Source: Verrucomicrobiales bacterium
GTDB taxonomy: Bacteria; Verrucomicrobiota; Verrucomicrobiia; Limisphaerales; J093
DNA length: 64,000 nt
Direction: 5' to 3'
Assembly: GCA_024233215.1 (NCBI GenBank)
Contig: JACKPW010000008.1
Span: 1-64,000, forward strand
A model generated the notes under the pieces. The model did not search any database and was not told where the DNA came from. It worked only from the letters and a program-made list of their open reading frames with translations. Shown here piece by piece: positions 1 through 8,549 of this stretch. How positions within the stretch are numbered: position 1 is the stretch's first letter; every line of letters begins with the position of its first letter. A program made the translations under genes and the position numbers.

Positions 1-110
1 GCCTCGACGCTGATCGGAGCTCCCCAGAGAACGACCCCCAGGAGCACTAGGGCCCGCCCCAAGCGGGGCAGCCCCCCGAACACCAACTTCACCCCGCTCG
101 TCGCCTGCAT
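1..110 (-). CDS. BspA-like LRR protein, N-terminal end only (cut by window edge)
   Basis: Reading down from the ATG at 108-110 gives 36 residues that align with the N-terminus of the LRR protein at 26698-29715: both have an ATSG start, an FGGL-x-RLG block and a hydrophobic LGVVLxGA stretch ending in VEA. This is therefore the signal peptide of another member of the same secreted family, and the leucine-rich repeats should lie beyond the left edge. The upstream DNA also resembles that of the LRR gene starting at 5288. Only the signal region is visible, so whether the gene is intact cannot be judged. Confidence 0.7.
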   Translation of the reverse strand, partial: MQATSGVKLVFGGLPRLGRALVLLGVVLWGAPISVE

Positions 111-240
111 GCCACACCTCGTCTTTCCGCACACCATGCACTTGTCCTCACCCGCGGTTGGTACTTTTGCTTATAGCTCGTTTCTCACCCACCAGGCAAG
201 CCGGTTCATCCACGCGACGCGACAGCCATGCTGCCCACTG
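111..240 (-). repeat. Conserved 5' flank of the LRR gene family
   Basis: This stretch resembles the DNA upstream of the LRR genes starting at 5288 and 26698. A block around 175-220 (roughly TAGC, TTTCTCACCCAC, GGCAAGCCGG, TTCATCC) has counterparts at about 5349-5392 and, inverted, at about 26600-26645. It probably carries the promoter and leader of the LRR gene. No gene is visible in it. Confidence 0.55.
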
Positions 241-294
241 AGTGCCCGAAGGAACCAAGGAGAGGATTGCAGGCTGGACCTTGGGCCGGTCTTG

Positions 295-1989
295 TTACAG
301 CGCCCGCAGCCGGGGCCATTCGAGTTCCAGTCCCTGATCGCGCAGGATGCGCTGGAACTCCGCGAGTTGCGTCGGATCGCGCCGGATTTGGCGGGGCGGT
401 TCCCCGATGGCCAGGGCGCGGGCGGCCAGCGCTCCGGCGGCTTCCCCGATGTTCCATTCGACCGGATGCAGTCGGTAGCTTCCGTTGGTGATGTGAGTGG
501 TTCCCAGGTTCTTGCAGGCGGGCAGCAGGTTCTCGATCCGCCGGGGCAGCAGGGCGCCCAACGGGATCTGAAACGGCAGACAGCCCAGGTCGATGTAGTT
601 GTTGCCGCCCGTGCTGGGATGCAAATCGATCCGATAGGCGCCCACGCCCACGCTGTCGGGAAACGGTTCCGCGACCAAGGTGCCACCTTCGCCGCCGTTG
701 CCCCGGGTTTCCGCACTGACGTGTTCCTCCCGCACGGTGAATTCCGCGAGGATTCGACGCGACTCCCGGATGTAGGGCGCCTTGGCCAGGCCGTCCGGTC
801 CGTCCAGAAGATCCGCGCGCAATCGCAAGCCCGGCCAACCGGTGCCGCCGTCCGGACGGGGAGCCTCGGTCTGCATCCAATACAGCAGCGACCGGCTGAG
901 CTGACGGCTGCGCCGCAGAGGCACGGCCGCAGCCACCGTCGGGTCGCCCACGAGCGGTCCCAGCCAATAGTCGTTCTGCGGCCAGTTGATCAGCGAAATC
1001 CCGCTGCGGTAGGTGCCGGGAGTGAAGTTGGCGGGGTCGGCAAGGCGGCGGTAGGTGAAGAGATTCAAGCCGCCGCTTCCCGGGCCGGTGGGATCGAAGT
1101 TCAGGCTGCGCGGCTTCAGGGTAACCGGATGGCTCATCTCCCAACTCAGGAGTCGGCCCGGCCAGGGCGGCGTCATGACCGGTACGTAGTCACGCCAGAA
1201 AGCGTACTCCTCCGGACGATCGATGGTGTGGTCCTCGCCGTCACAGTGGTCCACTGCGAAACACCAGGTGAAGGCCTGTTGATTGCCTGGCTGCGCCTCC
1301 TCCGGGGCGTGTTCCTCACCGGTGTCGTTCCTGGATTCGGCGCCCGTCACGTACTCGGTTCCGGTCAGCGGAAGCAGGTCGCCGAGTTCGGTGGCATCGA
1401 TGAAATATGGTGCGCTGAGGGCCCGCAAGCGACCGGCTCGGGAGTCCTTCACCGTCACGGTGCGAACCCGGTCCGACACCACTTCAGCGCTGACCGGGCC
1501 GGTGTTCAGCAGGATTCGCAGCAGGTTCCCACTCAGGAAAGGGGCGAGCATCTGCTCCAGCACAGCCAGGGCCACACGGGGTTCATGGCAGAGTCGGGAC
1601 ACCGATCCGTTGCCGGGGTTCAACCACAGGTTCGCCCGTGCCTGCGCCGTCAGGGGGTAGTGATCCCGATAGAACGTCCGTACGCCGTCCCGGAACTGCC
1701 GGTAACTGCGGGTGCAGCCAAAACGCTCGATCCACGGGTGCTCATCGGGCGGCACAGCCTGGGAGGTGACCTGCCCACCAATCCAGTCGGTTTCCTCAGT
1801 CAGGATGACACGCCGCCCGGCCCGGCAGAGGGCCAGCGCTGCCGCACAGCCGCCAAAGCCGCCGCCGATGATGACGACGTCGGCATTGAACTCGGCTGAT
1901 CTACTGCGTTCCTGGGCGTGGAGCCGACCCCGGCAGACTCCGAGCGGCAGTGCCAGAGCGGTGTTGCGGATGAAGCGACGTCGATTCAT
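295..1989 (-). CDS. Tat-exported FAD-dependent oxidoreductase (FAD_oxidored family)
   Basis: 564 residues. The chosen ATG (1987-1989) gives a twin-arginine signal (RRRFIR followed by a hydrophobic stretch, residues 1-28), so the flavoprotein is probably folded and loaded with FAD before export. A Rossmann FAD-binding GGGFGG motif lies at residues 42-47, followed by an acidic residue after the second strand and a GGQVTSQ segment typical of secreted FAD_oxidored proteins of Planctomycetes and Verrucomicrobia. The substrate is unknown; homologues are often linked to carbohydrate or xanthan-type degradation. It is divergent from the DUF6714 gene and tail-to-head with the LRR gene at the window edge. 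A longer in-frame start lacks the Tat signal at its N-terminus and is unlikely. Confidence 0.85.
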   Translation of the reverse strand: MNRRRFIRNTALALPLGVCRGRLHAQERSRSAEFNADVVIIGGGFGGCAAALALCRAGRRVILTEETDWIGGQVTSQAVPPDEHPWIERFGCTRSYRQFRDGVRTFYRDHYPLTAQARANLWLNPGNGSVSRLCHEPRVALAVLEQMLAPFLSGNLLRILLNTGPVSAEVVSDRVRTVTVKDSRAGRLRALSAPYFIDATELGDLLPLTGTEYVTGAESRNDTGEEHAPEEAQPGNQQAFTWCFAVDHCDGEDHTIDRPEEYAFWRDYVPVMTPPWPGRLLSWEMSHPVTLKPRSLNFDPTGPGSGGLNLFTYRRLADPANFTPGTYRSGISLINWPQNDYWLGPLVGDPTVAAAVPLRRSRQLSRSLLYWMQTEAPRPDGGTGWPGLRLRADLLDGPDGLAKAPYIRESRRILAEFTVREEHVSAETRGNGGEGGTLVAEPFPDSVGVGAYRIDLHPSTGGNNYIDLGCLPFQIPLGALLPRRIENLLPACKNLGTTHITNGSYRLHPVEWNIGEAAGALAARALAIGEPPRQIRRDPTQLAEFQRILRDQGLELEWPRLRAL

Positions 1990-2245
1990 GGCGACATCAT
2001 GCGTACCCGGAGGCTGCGTGACAACCGGGGTCTGGATGCCCGCAGCCCTTCCTTCCACAGATGGCTGCAGGGGTGATGGGTTGACCCTCCCCCATGACTG
2101 GCTACTCTCCCACCGTGATCCAGCAAGTGAAGGCATCTGCACTCCCATCAACGGACAATCTCCCCTCGACCTTCAGCATCGACTCCATCCGCTCGTGGAG
2201 GAAGCAGCAGAACACCGAGGAGGAACGTCAAGCAGGCAAGGTGGA

Positions 2246-2740
2246 ATGAACGCCCCTGATGAAGCCCTCAACATGGGTGACAAGGCCCAGGCCCTGATCG
2301 AGTCCATCGAACGGGCGTTTGCGGACGTCACCCTGGAGGATGGCGTGTCGTTGCGCGAGGCCGATGTCATCGATGATTACGGCACCCGGGAGCAACGACA
2401 GGCGGCCCGCGCTCAGGACGAGCATCGGGACTGGAGGAACATTCCCGAAGCGGCGATTGCTCGTTACTACTGGTGTCTGTCGTTCTTCGACGCCAAGGGC
2501 ATGCGATTCCACCTTCCGGCTTACATGTGCTTCGCGCTCCGGCGCTACAGCGATTCGGCCTCCGCGAGCATTGACTCGACCATCTACGCCCTGGGCACCC
2601 GGGATGACGACCTGAACCGCCTCCTCACGACTGAACAGCGAAGTGTCGTGCGTCAGTTTCTGGAATTCATGGCATCCGACACGGATGGCCGCGTTGACGG
2701 AGTTCAGGCCCGACACGCGCTTGAGAATGGCTGGAAATAG
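2246..2740 (+). CDS. DUF6714 family protein
   Basis: 164 residues, soluble, with no signal peptide. The ATG at 2246 follows an AAGGTGG ribosome-binding site, and the long open frame upstream of it has no protein-like character. A tryptophan- and tyrosine-rich centre (AIARYYWCLSFFDAKGMRFHLPAYM) matches the small uncharacterised DUF6714 family, whose role is unknown. It stands alone between the divergent FAD oxidoreductase and the 3' flank of the disrupted LRR gene. Confidence 0.75.
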   Translation: MNAPDEALNMGDKAQALIESIERAFADVTLEDGVSLREADVIDDYGTREQRQAARAQDEHRDWRNIPEAAIARYYWCLSFFDAKGMRFHLPAYMCFALRRYSDSASASIDSTIYALGTRDDDLNRLLTTEQRSVVRQFLEFMASDTDGRVDGVQARHALENGWK

Positions 2741-2749
2741 CAGCGCAGT

Positions 2750-2892
2750 GAGCAAGACGCTTTCGAGGGGTGGCGAGAATTCTCGCGTACGTCCTTGGGC
2801 TGAAATGGCCCCCCGGGACTGAACGGCTCGCGAACAGTTCCGGTTACGTCCCCACGAGGGCGGTCGCGGAACGTCGACACCCGACGGTCCGG
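2750..2892 (-). repeat. Conserved 3' flank of an LRR gene (att-like block inside)
   Basis: Immediately downstream of the disrupted LRR gene. It matches the DNA downstream of the LRR gene at 21043-22227 in several blocks: AAGACGCTTT, a TTGGGCTG segment, a CCCGGG-CTGAAC segment and the final GACGGTCCGGTCA next to the stop codon. The stretch 2788-2818 is a degraded version of the 31-bp att-like sequence at 20937-20967. It contains no gene. Confidence 0.6.
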
Positions 2893-3622
2893 TCAATTCC
2901 CGTCAATCTCGACCACCCGGTAGAACCGATAGGGGCTCGCCCCGGCGTCGGGATCGTTCAGTTCCCCTGGCCCCTCGGTGCGGCTCACGGTTTGCCAGTC
3001 CTCCCAGTCGCGCAGGTTGGTGCTGCGTTGGACGAGGAGTTCCGCCGGGGCCGGGGTTCCGCTACGGAGCCTCAGCGGCGCGGCCAGAGGTTCCGACGGG
3101 TTGCCCAAGCTGAGTGGGATCCACAGCGCCGTGGGCCGGCCTGCCACCGTATCCGGCCAGTTCAGCGAGCCGGGCCGGAAGTAGAGGGAAACGGCGTTCG
3201 CCCCTGAGAAGACCCCGCTGGGAATATCCGGACCGTCGCCTTCGAAATACACCCCGGAGAGGCTCGTGCAGGACCTGAACGCCCCGTCTCCGATGTTCAT
3301 CACGCTGCCGGGAATTGTCAGGTCAGTCAGGCTCTCGCAGTAGGAAAACGTTCCGCCCTCGATGCTGGTCACACCCTCGGGAATCGTCACCCTGGTCAGG
3401 CTGTTGCAGGCGCAGAACGCCCAGCCCCCGATCTCGATGACGCTGTCGGGAATGGCGTAAGCACCCATCTTGCCCCCAGGGCACTGGATGAGGGTCGTCT
3501 GGCTCTTGTTGAACATCACCCCTTCCCGGCTGCTATAGACCGGGTTTTCCACACCAACCTCGATCGTCCCCAAGTTCGTACAGGGCACGAACGCCCCTTC
3601 CACGATGCGGGTGACGCTGTCA

Positions 3623-4587
3623 GAGCGTGTTTGAAAAATGAAGACTCGGCCTCTGGAACTGGGTCTCAGAGTGATATCGCAAAGAAATGTGACATGATGT
3701 GAGATTGTGTCTTGACATGCGACGGTTGAGGGGGTGGCCACATTCGCGGCAACGCCGCCAGTTGGGCGGTGAAAACGCTCAAGTACTATACCGACCTGAC
3801 TGACGCCCAATGGGCCTATATCGAACCTATGCTTCCGAAACGGCATCGACGTGGCAGGCCTCCCACAAACCGACGGGTGATTCTTGATGCCATCCTCTAC
3901 GTTCTGAAAGGTGGGATTCCTTGGCGACTGTTGCCCACCAGCTTCCCGCCCTGGCAGACGGTCTACCATGTGTTCCGTCAGTGGACGCTCAATCACACTT
4001 GGGCGGCGCTCAACGACGCCCTGCGTGTGTGTTTGCGCCGAACCTCGGGCCGCCACGATGAACCCAGCGCAGCGATCCTGGACAGTCAGAGCGTCAAGTC
4101 CGACGGGCACGGAGGCGCAGTCGGCTTTGACGCCGCCAAGTGCATCAAAGGCCGGAAGCGACACATGCTGGTCGATACCCTCGGCTTGTTGCTGGGCACG
4201 GTAGTCAGTCCAGCCAATTGCACCGAGCGGGATGGTGCAAAGTTGGTTCTGGAGCGGGTGGCCAACTGGTATGGGCGATTGCGCCGACTGTGGGTCGACG
4301 GCGGCTACACCGGGGACGCTTTCCGGGAGTGGGTCAAGGAGAGATGGGAGCAACTGGAAGTAGAGGTGGTGAAACGTTGCCAAGACATCAGAGGCTTCAA
4401 GGTGTTGCCGCGCCGGTGGGTGGTGGAGCGGACCTTCGGCTGGTTGATGAGACATCGCCGGTTGGTGCGGGACTTTGAACGGAGCGATTCGAGCGCGGAA
4501 GCGTGGATTCAGCTTGCCCTGATCCGCATCCAGTTGAGACGGCTGGCATGAGTAAACCCGGGCGTCATGCATTTTTCAGACACGCTC
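3623..4587 (+). mobile_element. IS5-family insertion sequence, intact (965 bp)
   Basis: Terminal inverted repeats are GAGCGTGTTTGAAAAATG on the left (3623-3640) and the same with one mismatch inverted on the right (4570-4587). A TCA triplet flanks both ends (3620-3622 and 4588-4590), which fits the TNA target duplications of IS427/IS1031-type members. One intact transposase gene fills most of the element. It sits inside an LRR gene, opposite to that gene's direction. Confidence 0.92.
3769..4551 (+). CDS. IS5-family DDE transposase
   Basis: 260 residues starting at GTG (3769). The N-terminal half has the RGRPPTNRRVILDAILYVLKGG region of IS4/IS5-type transposases. The DDE catalytic residues are visible in LDSQSVKSDG (Asp), WVDGGYTGD (Asp) and VERTFGWLMRHRRLVRDFE (Glu with its downstream R/K signature). 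It cuts and joins the ends of the surrounding IS. Length and motifs are complete and no frameshift is present, so the element may still be active. Confidence 0.93.
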   Translation: MKTLKYYTDLTDAQWAYIEPMLPKRHRRGRPPTNRRVILDAILYVLKGGIPWRLLPTSFPPWQTVYHVFRQWTLNHTWAALNDALRVCLRRTSGRHDEPSAAILDSQSVKSDGHGGAVGFDAAKCIKGRKRHMLVDTLGLLLGTVVSPANCTERDGAKLVLERVANWYGRLRRLWVDGGYTGDAFREWVKERWEQLEVEVVKRCQDIRGFKVLPRRWVVERTFGWLMRHRRLVRDFERSDSSAEAWIQLALIRIQLRRLA

Positions 4588-5288
4588 TCAGGAATCGTCA
4601 CGTCAGTCAGGCTCTCGCAAAAGGCAAAAGCCCCGCCCTCGATGCTGGTCAAGCTGTCAGGAATCAGCACCTCGGTCAGGCTGCTGCATGAGAGGAACGC
4701 GTGGACCCCAATCGTGGTCACGCCCTCGGGAATCGCCACCCCAGTCAGGCTGCTGCATCCCTCGAACCAATTCTCCCCGATGCTGCTGATGCTGTCGGAA
4801 ATCGTCACCCCAGTCAGACTCGAGCAGCCGGCGAACACCGCGTCCCCGATGCTGGTCACGCTATTGGGAATCGTCACGTCAGTCAGACGGTTGCACCCAT
4901 AGAACACCCCTTGCCCGATGCTGGTCACGCTGTTGGGAATCGTCACACTTGTCAGGCTGGTACAGTGGTCAAACGCTAGCATCCCGATGCTCGCCACACT
5001 GTCGGGAATCGTCACACTTGTGAGGCTGCGACAGGACATGAACGCCCATTCCCCGATGCGGGTGACGGGGTTGCCTTCAATGGTATCCGGGATCGTAAGC
5101 ACGCTGGCTGAACCGGTGTAGTCCGTCAGCGTGACTGCCCCGCCGCTTAAACTGTATCGGAAGTCACCGGAAACCCCTGCTTCGACGATCATCGACGCTC
5201 CCAGGAGAATGGCCCCCAAGAGTACCGTAGTCCGTCCCAAGCACTTCAGTCCTCCGAACATCGACGTTAACCCGCTCACTACTTTCAT

Positions 5289-5435
5289 GACATCTCGTCC
5301 TTCTGCGTACCGTTTCCGTCTCATCGCCCAAGAATGAAACATCTGCTTCTAGCCTGTTGCTCACCCCCACGCAAGCCGCTTTATCCGTGCACCGCTTCAC
5401 CCGTGCTGCCAGACGGACAGTTATTGCGTGGTAGA
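5289..5435 (-). repeat. Conserved 5' flank of the LRR gene family
   Basis: Upstream of the disrupted LRR gene. It shares the GCTTCTAGCC-TTGC-CACCC block with the inverted region at about 26600-26645 and with 175-220, and it ends at GGACAGTTATT, a word also present at 22392 and (inverted) at 26560. It probably holds the LRR promoter. No gene is present. Confidence 0.5.
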
Positions 5436-5445
5436 ACAGGGAAAA

Positions 5446-5492
5446 GGAACAGGCCGGGGCGCTCGCGCGCCTCCGGCCTCCTCCCTGTTTCC
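5446..5492 (-). terminator. Decayed GC-rich hairpin behind the ssb relic
   Basis: GGAACAGGCCGG, a GCGC-TCGC-GCGC core and CCGGCC...CCTGTTTCC form an imperfect hairpin. It is the same structure as the better preserved hairpins at 22423-22461 and 26500-26538, each just after an ssb-like stop codon, which shows the locus once carried the same module. Confidence 0.6.
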
Positions 5493-5497
5493 TGCGT

Positions 5498-5611
5498 TCA
5501 GTCAATCCGTTCCGCCTGCCCACCGACGACGGTCGCAAGGTGATCCTCTCCCGCCACACCGAGCATCTGTATCTCGAGGTTGCCGTCTTGCCCGAACGAG
5601 CGTTTGCCCCA
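5498..5611 (-). pseudogene. C-terminal relic of the ssb-like gene
   Basis: About 38 codons ending at TGA 5498. The reading DGNLEIQMLGVAG...VVGGQAERID lines up loosely with the C-terminus of the ssb-like proteins (LETVTLKVLGWK...MVIKRPERMA), and the shared hairpin and GGACAGTTATT word follow in the same order. The N-terminal three quarters are missing and replaced by the DUF2318 operon. The similarity is weak, so the call rests mainly on context. Confidence 0.4.
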
Positions 5612-5612
5612 C

Positions 5613-6059
5613 TCAAAAGAACCGGGCGCCCTTGTCCAGACTCTCGGCCGGTATGGCCAGATAGGGCGGCTCGATGCGGCTGTGCAGGGTGATCGGCACG
5701 CAGGGCCCCACATAGTCCCACACCGGAATTGCCAGATCGTATCCGATCCGGCAGGCGCGGCAGATAACCTCTCTTCCTTGCTGCACGTAGCCCAGCCTGT
5801 ATTTGAAGCAGCTATAGCAGGCGTCGAAGTGGCAACGGGGCACTCCGTCCGCGTCGGTTCGAGCGAAGAAATTCACAATCTTGTTGCCGGCCCGGTAGGT
5901 GTAGAAATGGGCGTCTCGGTCGGACAGGGTGGCCAGGGAGATGAGCACCACCGGGCCGGCACTTTGCACGCGTTCATACTGGGGCGGCGAACGGCGACAG
6001 CCGACGCTGGCGGTCAGGCCCAGCATGATCAAGGGAATCCATTGGTGCGACTTGTGCAT
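5613..6059 (-). CDS. DUF2318-type cysteine-rich lipoprotein
   Basis: 148 residues. A lipoprotein signal ends at LTASVGC (Cys21). Metal- or Fe-S-binding cysteines lie at C76, C81, C84, C100, C103 and C120, in CHFDACYSCF and CRACR motifs with a conserved DLAIPVW segment, matching DUF2318. In Campylobacter and some enterobacterial periplasmic iron-uptake loci, DUF2318 proteins accompany FtsX-type permeases and an ABC ATPase, as they do in this operon. It is the last gene of the operon, 21 bases after the FtsX permease. A role in periplasmic metal reduction or delivery is inferred. Confidence 0.75.
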   Translation of the reverse strand: MHKSHQWIPLIMLGLTASVGCRRSPPQYERVQSAGPVVLISLATLSDRDAHFYTYRAGNKIVNFFARTDADGVPRCHFDACYSCFKYRLGYVQQGREVICRACRIGYDLAIPVWDYVGPCVPITLHSRIEPPYLAIPAESLDKGARFF

Positions 6060-6080
6060 GCGGATGCGAAAATGAGGGGG

Positions 6081-7247
6081 TCAGCGTCGCAGGACCTCCT
6101 CGGGGTCGGTGATCGCGGCGCGCCATGCCGGACCGAGGATGACGAGCAGATAGGGCACGACCGTCAAGAGCAACACGGTGGTCAATCGCAGCAACTCCCC
6201 ATGGGGCTGCAGATCGAACTTGGGAAACAGGACGGACCATCCCTGCAGGAACGGCCGCAGCAAAGCGCATCCGCCCAGCACAACGTGCAGGTGAGCCGCC
6301 AGCGCACCGACCAGAAACGCGGCAATCGCGGGACTGAATCCCTCCCACCATTTCAACGTCATCAGGTCGGAGACACTCCAACCCAGCGCCTTGAGCACCC
6401 CCAGGTGGCGGCGTTCGTCCGCCCCCGCCGCGGTGGCCTGGCCCCAGGCGAGGATGCCGAAGGCCACGAGGGCTCCACAGAGGACCAGCAGGACCATGCC
6501 GCTCCGCCACTGAAACAGGGCGTCGTAGGTTCGTAACATCGCCTGTCGACTGATCACCCGCACGTCCGGGAGGCGTTCCAGGATCTTGCGCGACACGGTG
6601 TCCGCCTCCTCAGGATTCGCCACCTCAACCGCCAGGTCGGTGGCAACCGCCTCCTGAATGTCAAAGACGGATCGCCAGGCCGACGCGCGCAACAGGATCA
6701 GGTCGTGCGTCATCAACTGGCTCTCTGCGGTAAACACCCCGATCACCCTTAGTGCCCGCAATCCGCCATCCGCGGCCTTCACCGGGAGCAGGTCGCCGGG
6801 TTCGAGCATTCGGGCCTCCGCGATTCCCGCGCCCACGACACAGGTCCAAGGATTGTCATCCTGCTCCTGCACCGCATCGCTGAACGCCTTCGCGAAGGGC
6901 GATTCTTCATCCGATGCCATTAGGGTGTAAGTCGTTCCCGGAGGGGGATCGTAGTAGTAACCCCAATAACGTGGCTTCACGGCGCGGACGCCGCGGATGG
7001 TTTCGATGGGTTCTCGATAGCTCAAGGGAATCATGCTGTGGCGCCCGGCACAGAGCCGTTGCACGATCAACTCGGGACTCGCGGCCAGGACCAAACCGGC
7101 CTCGTGTCGCAGCGCGGACGCCATGAGCAGAACCGAGGCCAGGACGAATACCAAGGAGGCGTGCACCACGAACACGGCGGCGTTTCGTCCCTTCTGGCGC
7201 CACAGTTCCTGCAACGCAAAATCAAGTATCCGCAATTGACGGATCAT
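6081..7247 (-). CDS. FtsX/MacB-type ABC transporter permease
   Basis: 388 residues. One transmembrane segment at about 19-42, a large periplasmic domain to about 245, then three C-terminal transmembrane segments, which is the FtsX layout. The ATG at 7247 overlaps the stop of the upstream small gene as ATGA, so translation is probably coupled and this start is preferred over upstream ATGs. The matching ATPase is encoded at 13639-14451 in the same operon, separated by six genes. Such permeases usually transmit ATP-driven motion to periplasmic partners; here the likely partners are the DUF2318 and NosL proteins (inference). Confidence 0.85.
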   Translation of the reverse strand: MIRQLRILDFALQELWRQKGRNAAVFVVHASLVFVLASVLLMASALRHEAGLVLAASPELIVQRLCAGRHSMIPLSYREPIETIRGVRAVKPRYWGYYYDPPPGTTYTLMASDEESPFAKAFSDAVQEQDDNPWTCVVGAGIAEARMLEPGDLLPVKAADGGLRALRVIGVFTAESQLMTHDLILLRASAWRSVFDIQEAVATDLAVEVANPEEADTVSRKILERLPDVRVISRQAMLRTYDALFQWRSGMVLLVLCGALVAFGILAWGQATAAGADERRHLGVLKALGWSVSDLMTLKWWEGFSPAIAAFLVGALAAHLHVVLGGCALLRPFLQGWSVLFPKFDLQPHGELLRLTTVLLLTVVPYLLVILGPAWRAAITDPEEVLRR

Positions 7248-7609
7248 GGCAACTCGGGACGGACGCCGCATGGCGCGTTGACAGGCAAACCGGCGTGGGA
7301 AACCGGTATCCAGAGAGCTGCCGGAAAACGATCCGGCCAGGACGGGCCATCCTGAAAAGGCGCGAAGCGATCCGCTTGCGTGGGATGCCGAGTGTAACGC
7401 GACTCCGTCCAAAGGGCCGGATCGGTGAGCTGCAGCGCGTGCACCAGCCGGATCTTCTCCCTCAGGGCTCGTTCCTCCCGAGGATCCGGGAAGCCCTCCC
7501 AGACGATCAAACCGAGCAGCGCCCCAAAACCCAGCCCTGTCAGGCTGAGAAACCCGAGGGCGGCCCAGTATGTGCGCCCGGCTGGATCAACTGCCATCCG
7601 AAGATTCAT
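7244..7609 (-). CDS. Small single-pass membrane protein of unknown function
   Basis: 121 residues with one hydrophobic segment (about 15-36, GFLSLTGLGFGALLGLIVW) followed by a charged periplasmic or cytoplasmic tail without cysteines. It overlaps the CuA-cytochrome gene upstream by 23 bases and the FtsX gene downstream by 4 (ATGA), so it is firmly inside the operon. No family is recognised. Position suggests a small subunit or anchor for the CuA-cytochrome c protein. Confidence 0.6.
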   Translation of the reverse strand: MNLRMAVDPAGRTYWAALGFLSLTGLGFGALLGLIVWEGFPDPREERALREKIRLVHALQLTDPALWTESRYTRHPTQADRFAPFQDGPSWPDRFPAALWIPVSHAGLPVNAPCGVRPELP

Positions 7610-8543
7610 CCCAGGAGTAGAGGGAGACGAAGTAACCGAGGATCGCCAGCGCCTGCCACTCCGTGAGCCGGGTCTTCCAGGCCGGCATCTGGAGAGGTGG
7701 CTCAGGACCCGACCGATCGGCCTTGGCCGCGTTCTTTCCGTCCAGAATCAGACTCAGAGCCGCGTCCAGCCGTGCCTTTACAATACGTCGCCCCCCCACG
7801 TCCGGCCCCTCGTCGGCCGGGTCCAGCGGGTGAGTCGTGGTCTCCATCCACTCCAGCAGAGTGTCCGCGTCTTCCCGGGACCGCAGAAAGAGCTTGGCGG
7901 CCGTGGTCACATGCCCGGCGATCTCGTCGTGGAGGTAGTTGTAGTTTCGGACACCGCCGCGACCCTCGGGGCCATGGCAGACCGCGCAGGCCATCCGCCG
8001 GTAAAGATACTCGCCCTGTGCCACGACTCCTTGGGCGGCCGGGGGAGGGGGCTCCGGCAGACAGAGCGGACAGGTGATCGGAGGCGGTTCGGGCGGCTCC
8101 TCTCCCGCCCGTGCCACCACGATCCATCCTGTCATGTAGAAATGACAGTTTCCGCACAGCGACGTGCAGTAGTATTGAAAAACCCCCTCCTCATCGACGT
8201 TGAAAGTGACCTCGGTGACATGGCCGGGCTCGACTTCATACGGCCCGAGAGCCAGGGCCGGGACATAGAATCGGTGCATCACATCCGCACTGTGCAAGCG
8301 GAGGACCACGCGCTCATGGAGTGTCAGTCGCAGGGTGGCGGGTGGAAACGCTTTCCACCAATAGTTCAGGTTGTTGACGGGTTCGAGCGTCCACAGCCCT
8401 CGGGAGGCCACCCCGGTAAGGTTCAGTACCCTTGCCTCCGGAGGGTATTGCGCCGGCCTGATTCCGCAGGCGTACCAGGCCATCAGCGCCGGAGCTCCCA
8501 GCACCGCAGCAAGGACGAGCAGCGTTGCGGTTTTCTCTTTCAT
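7587..8543 (-). CDS. CuA domain-cytochrome c fusion (cytochrome oxidase subunit II-like)
   Basis: 318 residues. An N-terminal membrane anchor (about 6-24) is followed by a subunit II-type cupredoxin whose CuA ligands are visible: His90, then Cys126, Cys130, His134 and Met137 in CTSLCGNCHFYM. A proline-rich linker with a CPLC pair (158-161) leads to a class I cytochrome c domain (haem motif CAVCH, 186-190; a possible axial Met near LQMP toward the end). This is the caa3-type subunit II architecture, but no subunit I is present, so it is probably a stand-alone periplasmic electron carrier. It starts 6 bases after the CuA-polyferredoxin gene. Confidence 0.85.
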   Translation of the reverse strand: MKEKTATLLVLAAVLGAPALMAWYACGIRPAQYPPEARVLNLTGVASRGLWTLEPVNNLNYWWKAFPPATLRLTLHERVVLRLHSADVMHRFYVPALALGPYEVEPGHVTEVTFNVDEEGVFQYYCTSLCGNCHFYMTGWIVVARAGEEPPEPPPITCPLCLPEPPPPAAQGVVAQGEYLYRRMACAVCHGPEGRGGVRNYNYLHDEIAGHVTTAAKLFLRSREDADTLLEWMETTTHPLDPADEGPDVGGRRIVKARLDAALSLILDGKNAAKADRSGPEPPLQMPAWKTRLTEWQALAILGYFVSLYSWDESSDGS

Positions 8544-8549
8544 GATCGT

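Larger units (their letters stand above)
2893..5288 (-). pseudogene. BspA-like LRR protein gene disrupted by an IS5-family insertion
   Basis: The 5' part (4588-5288) encodes a signal peptide (FGGLKCLG, LLGAILLGAS, VEAG) and about nine 23-residue LRR_5 repeats of the type LTxVTIPDSVTSIGxxAFxGCxS. The 3' part (2893-3619) encodes further repeats and the family's C-terminal domain (AGRPTALWIPLSLG, then a TNLRDWEDWQTVSRT block). Removing the IS and one TCA target copy joins 701 and 727 bases into exactly 476 codons and restores a perfect repeat (TIPDSVTRI). The gene was therefore a 475-residue secreted LRR protein until a recent insertion. As it stands, the 5' fragment could yield a truncated secreted product. 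Confidence 0.9.

Noticed and set aside
109..1899. 596-codon plus-strand frame across the FAD oxidoreductase gene
   Set aside because: The minus strand has a Tat signal and a Rossmann motif; the plus frame has none.
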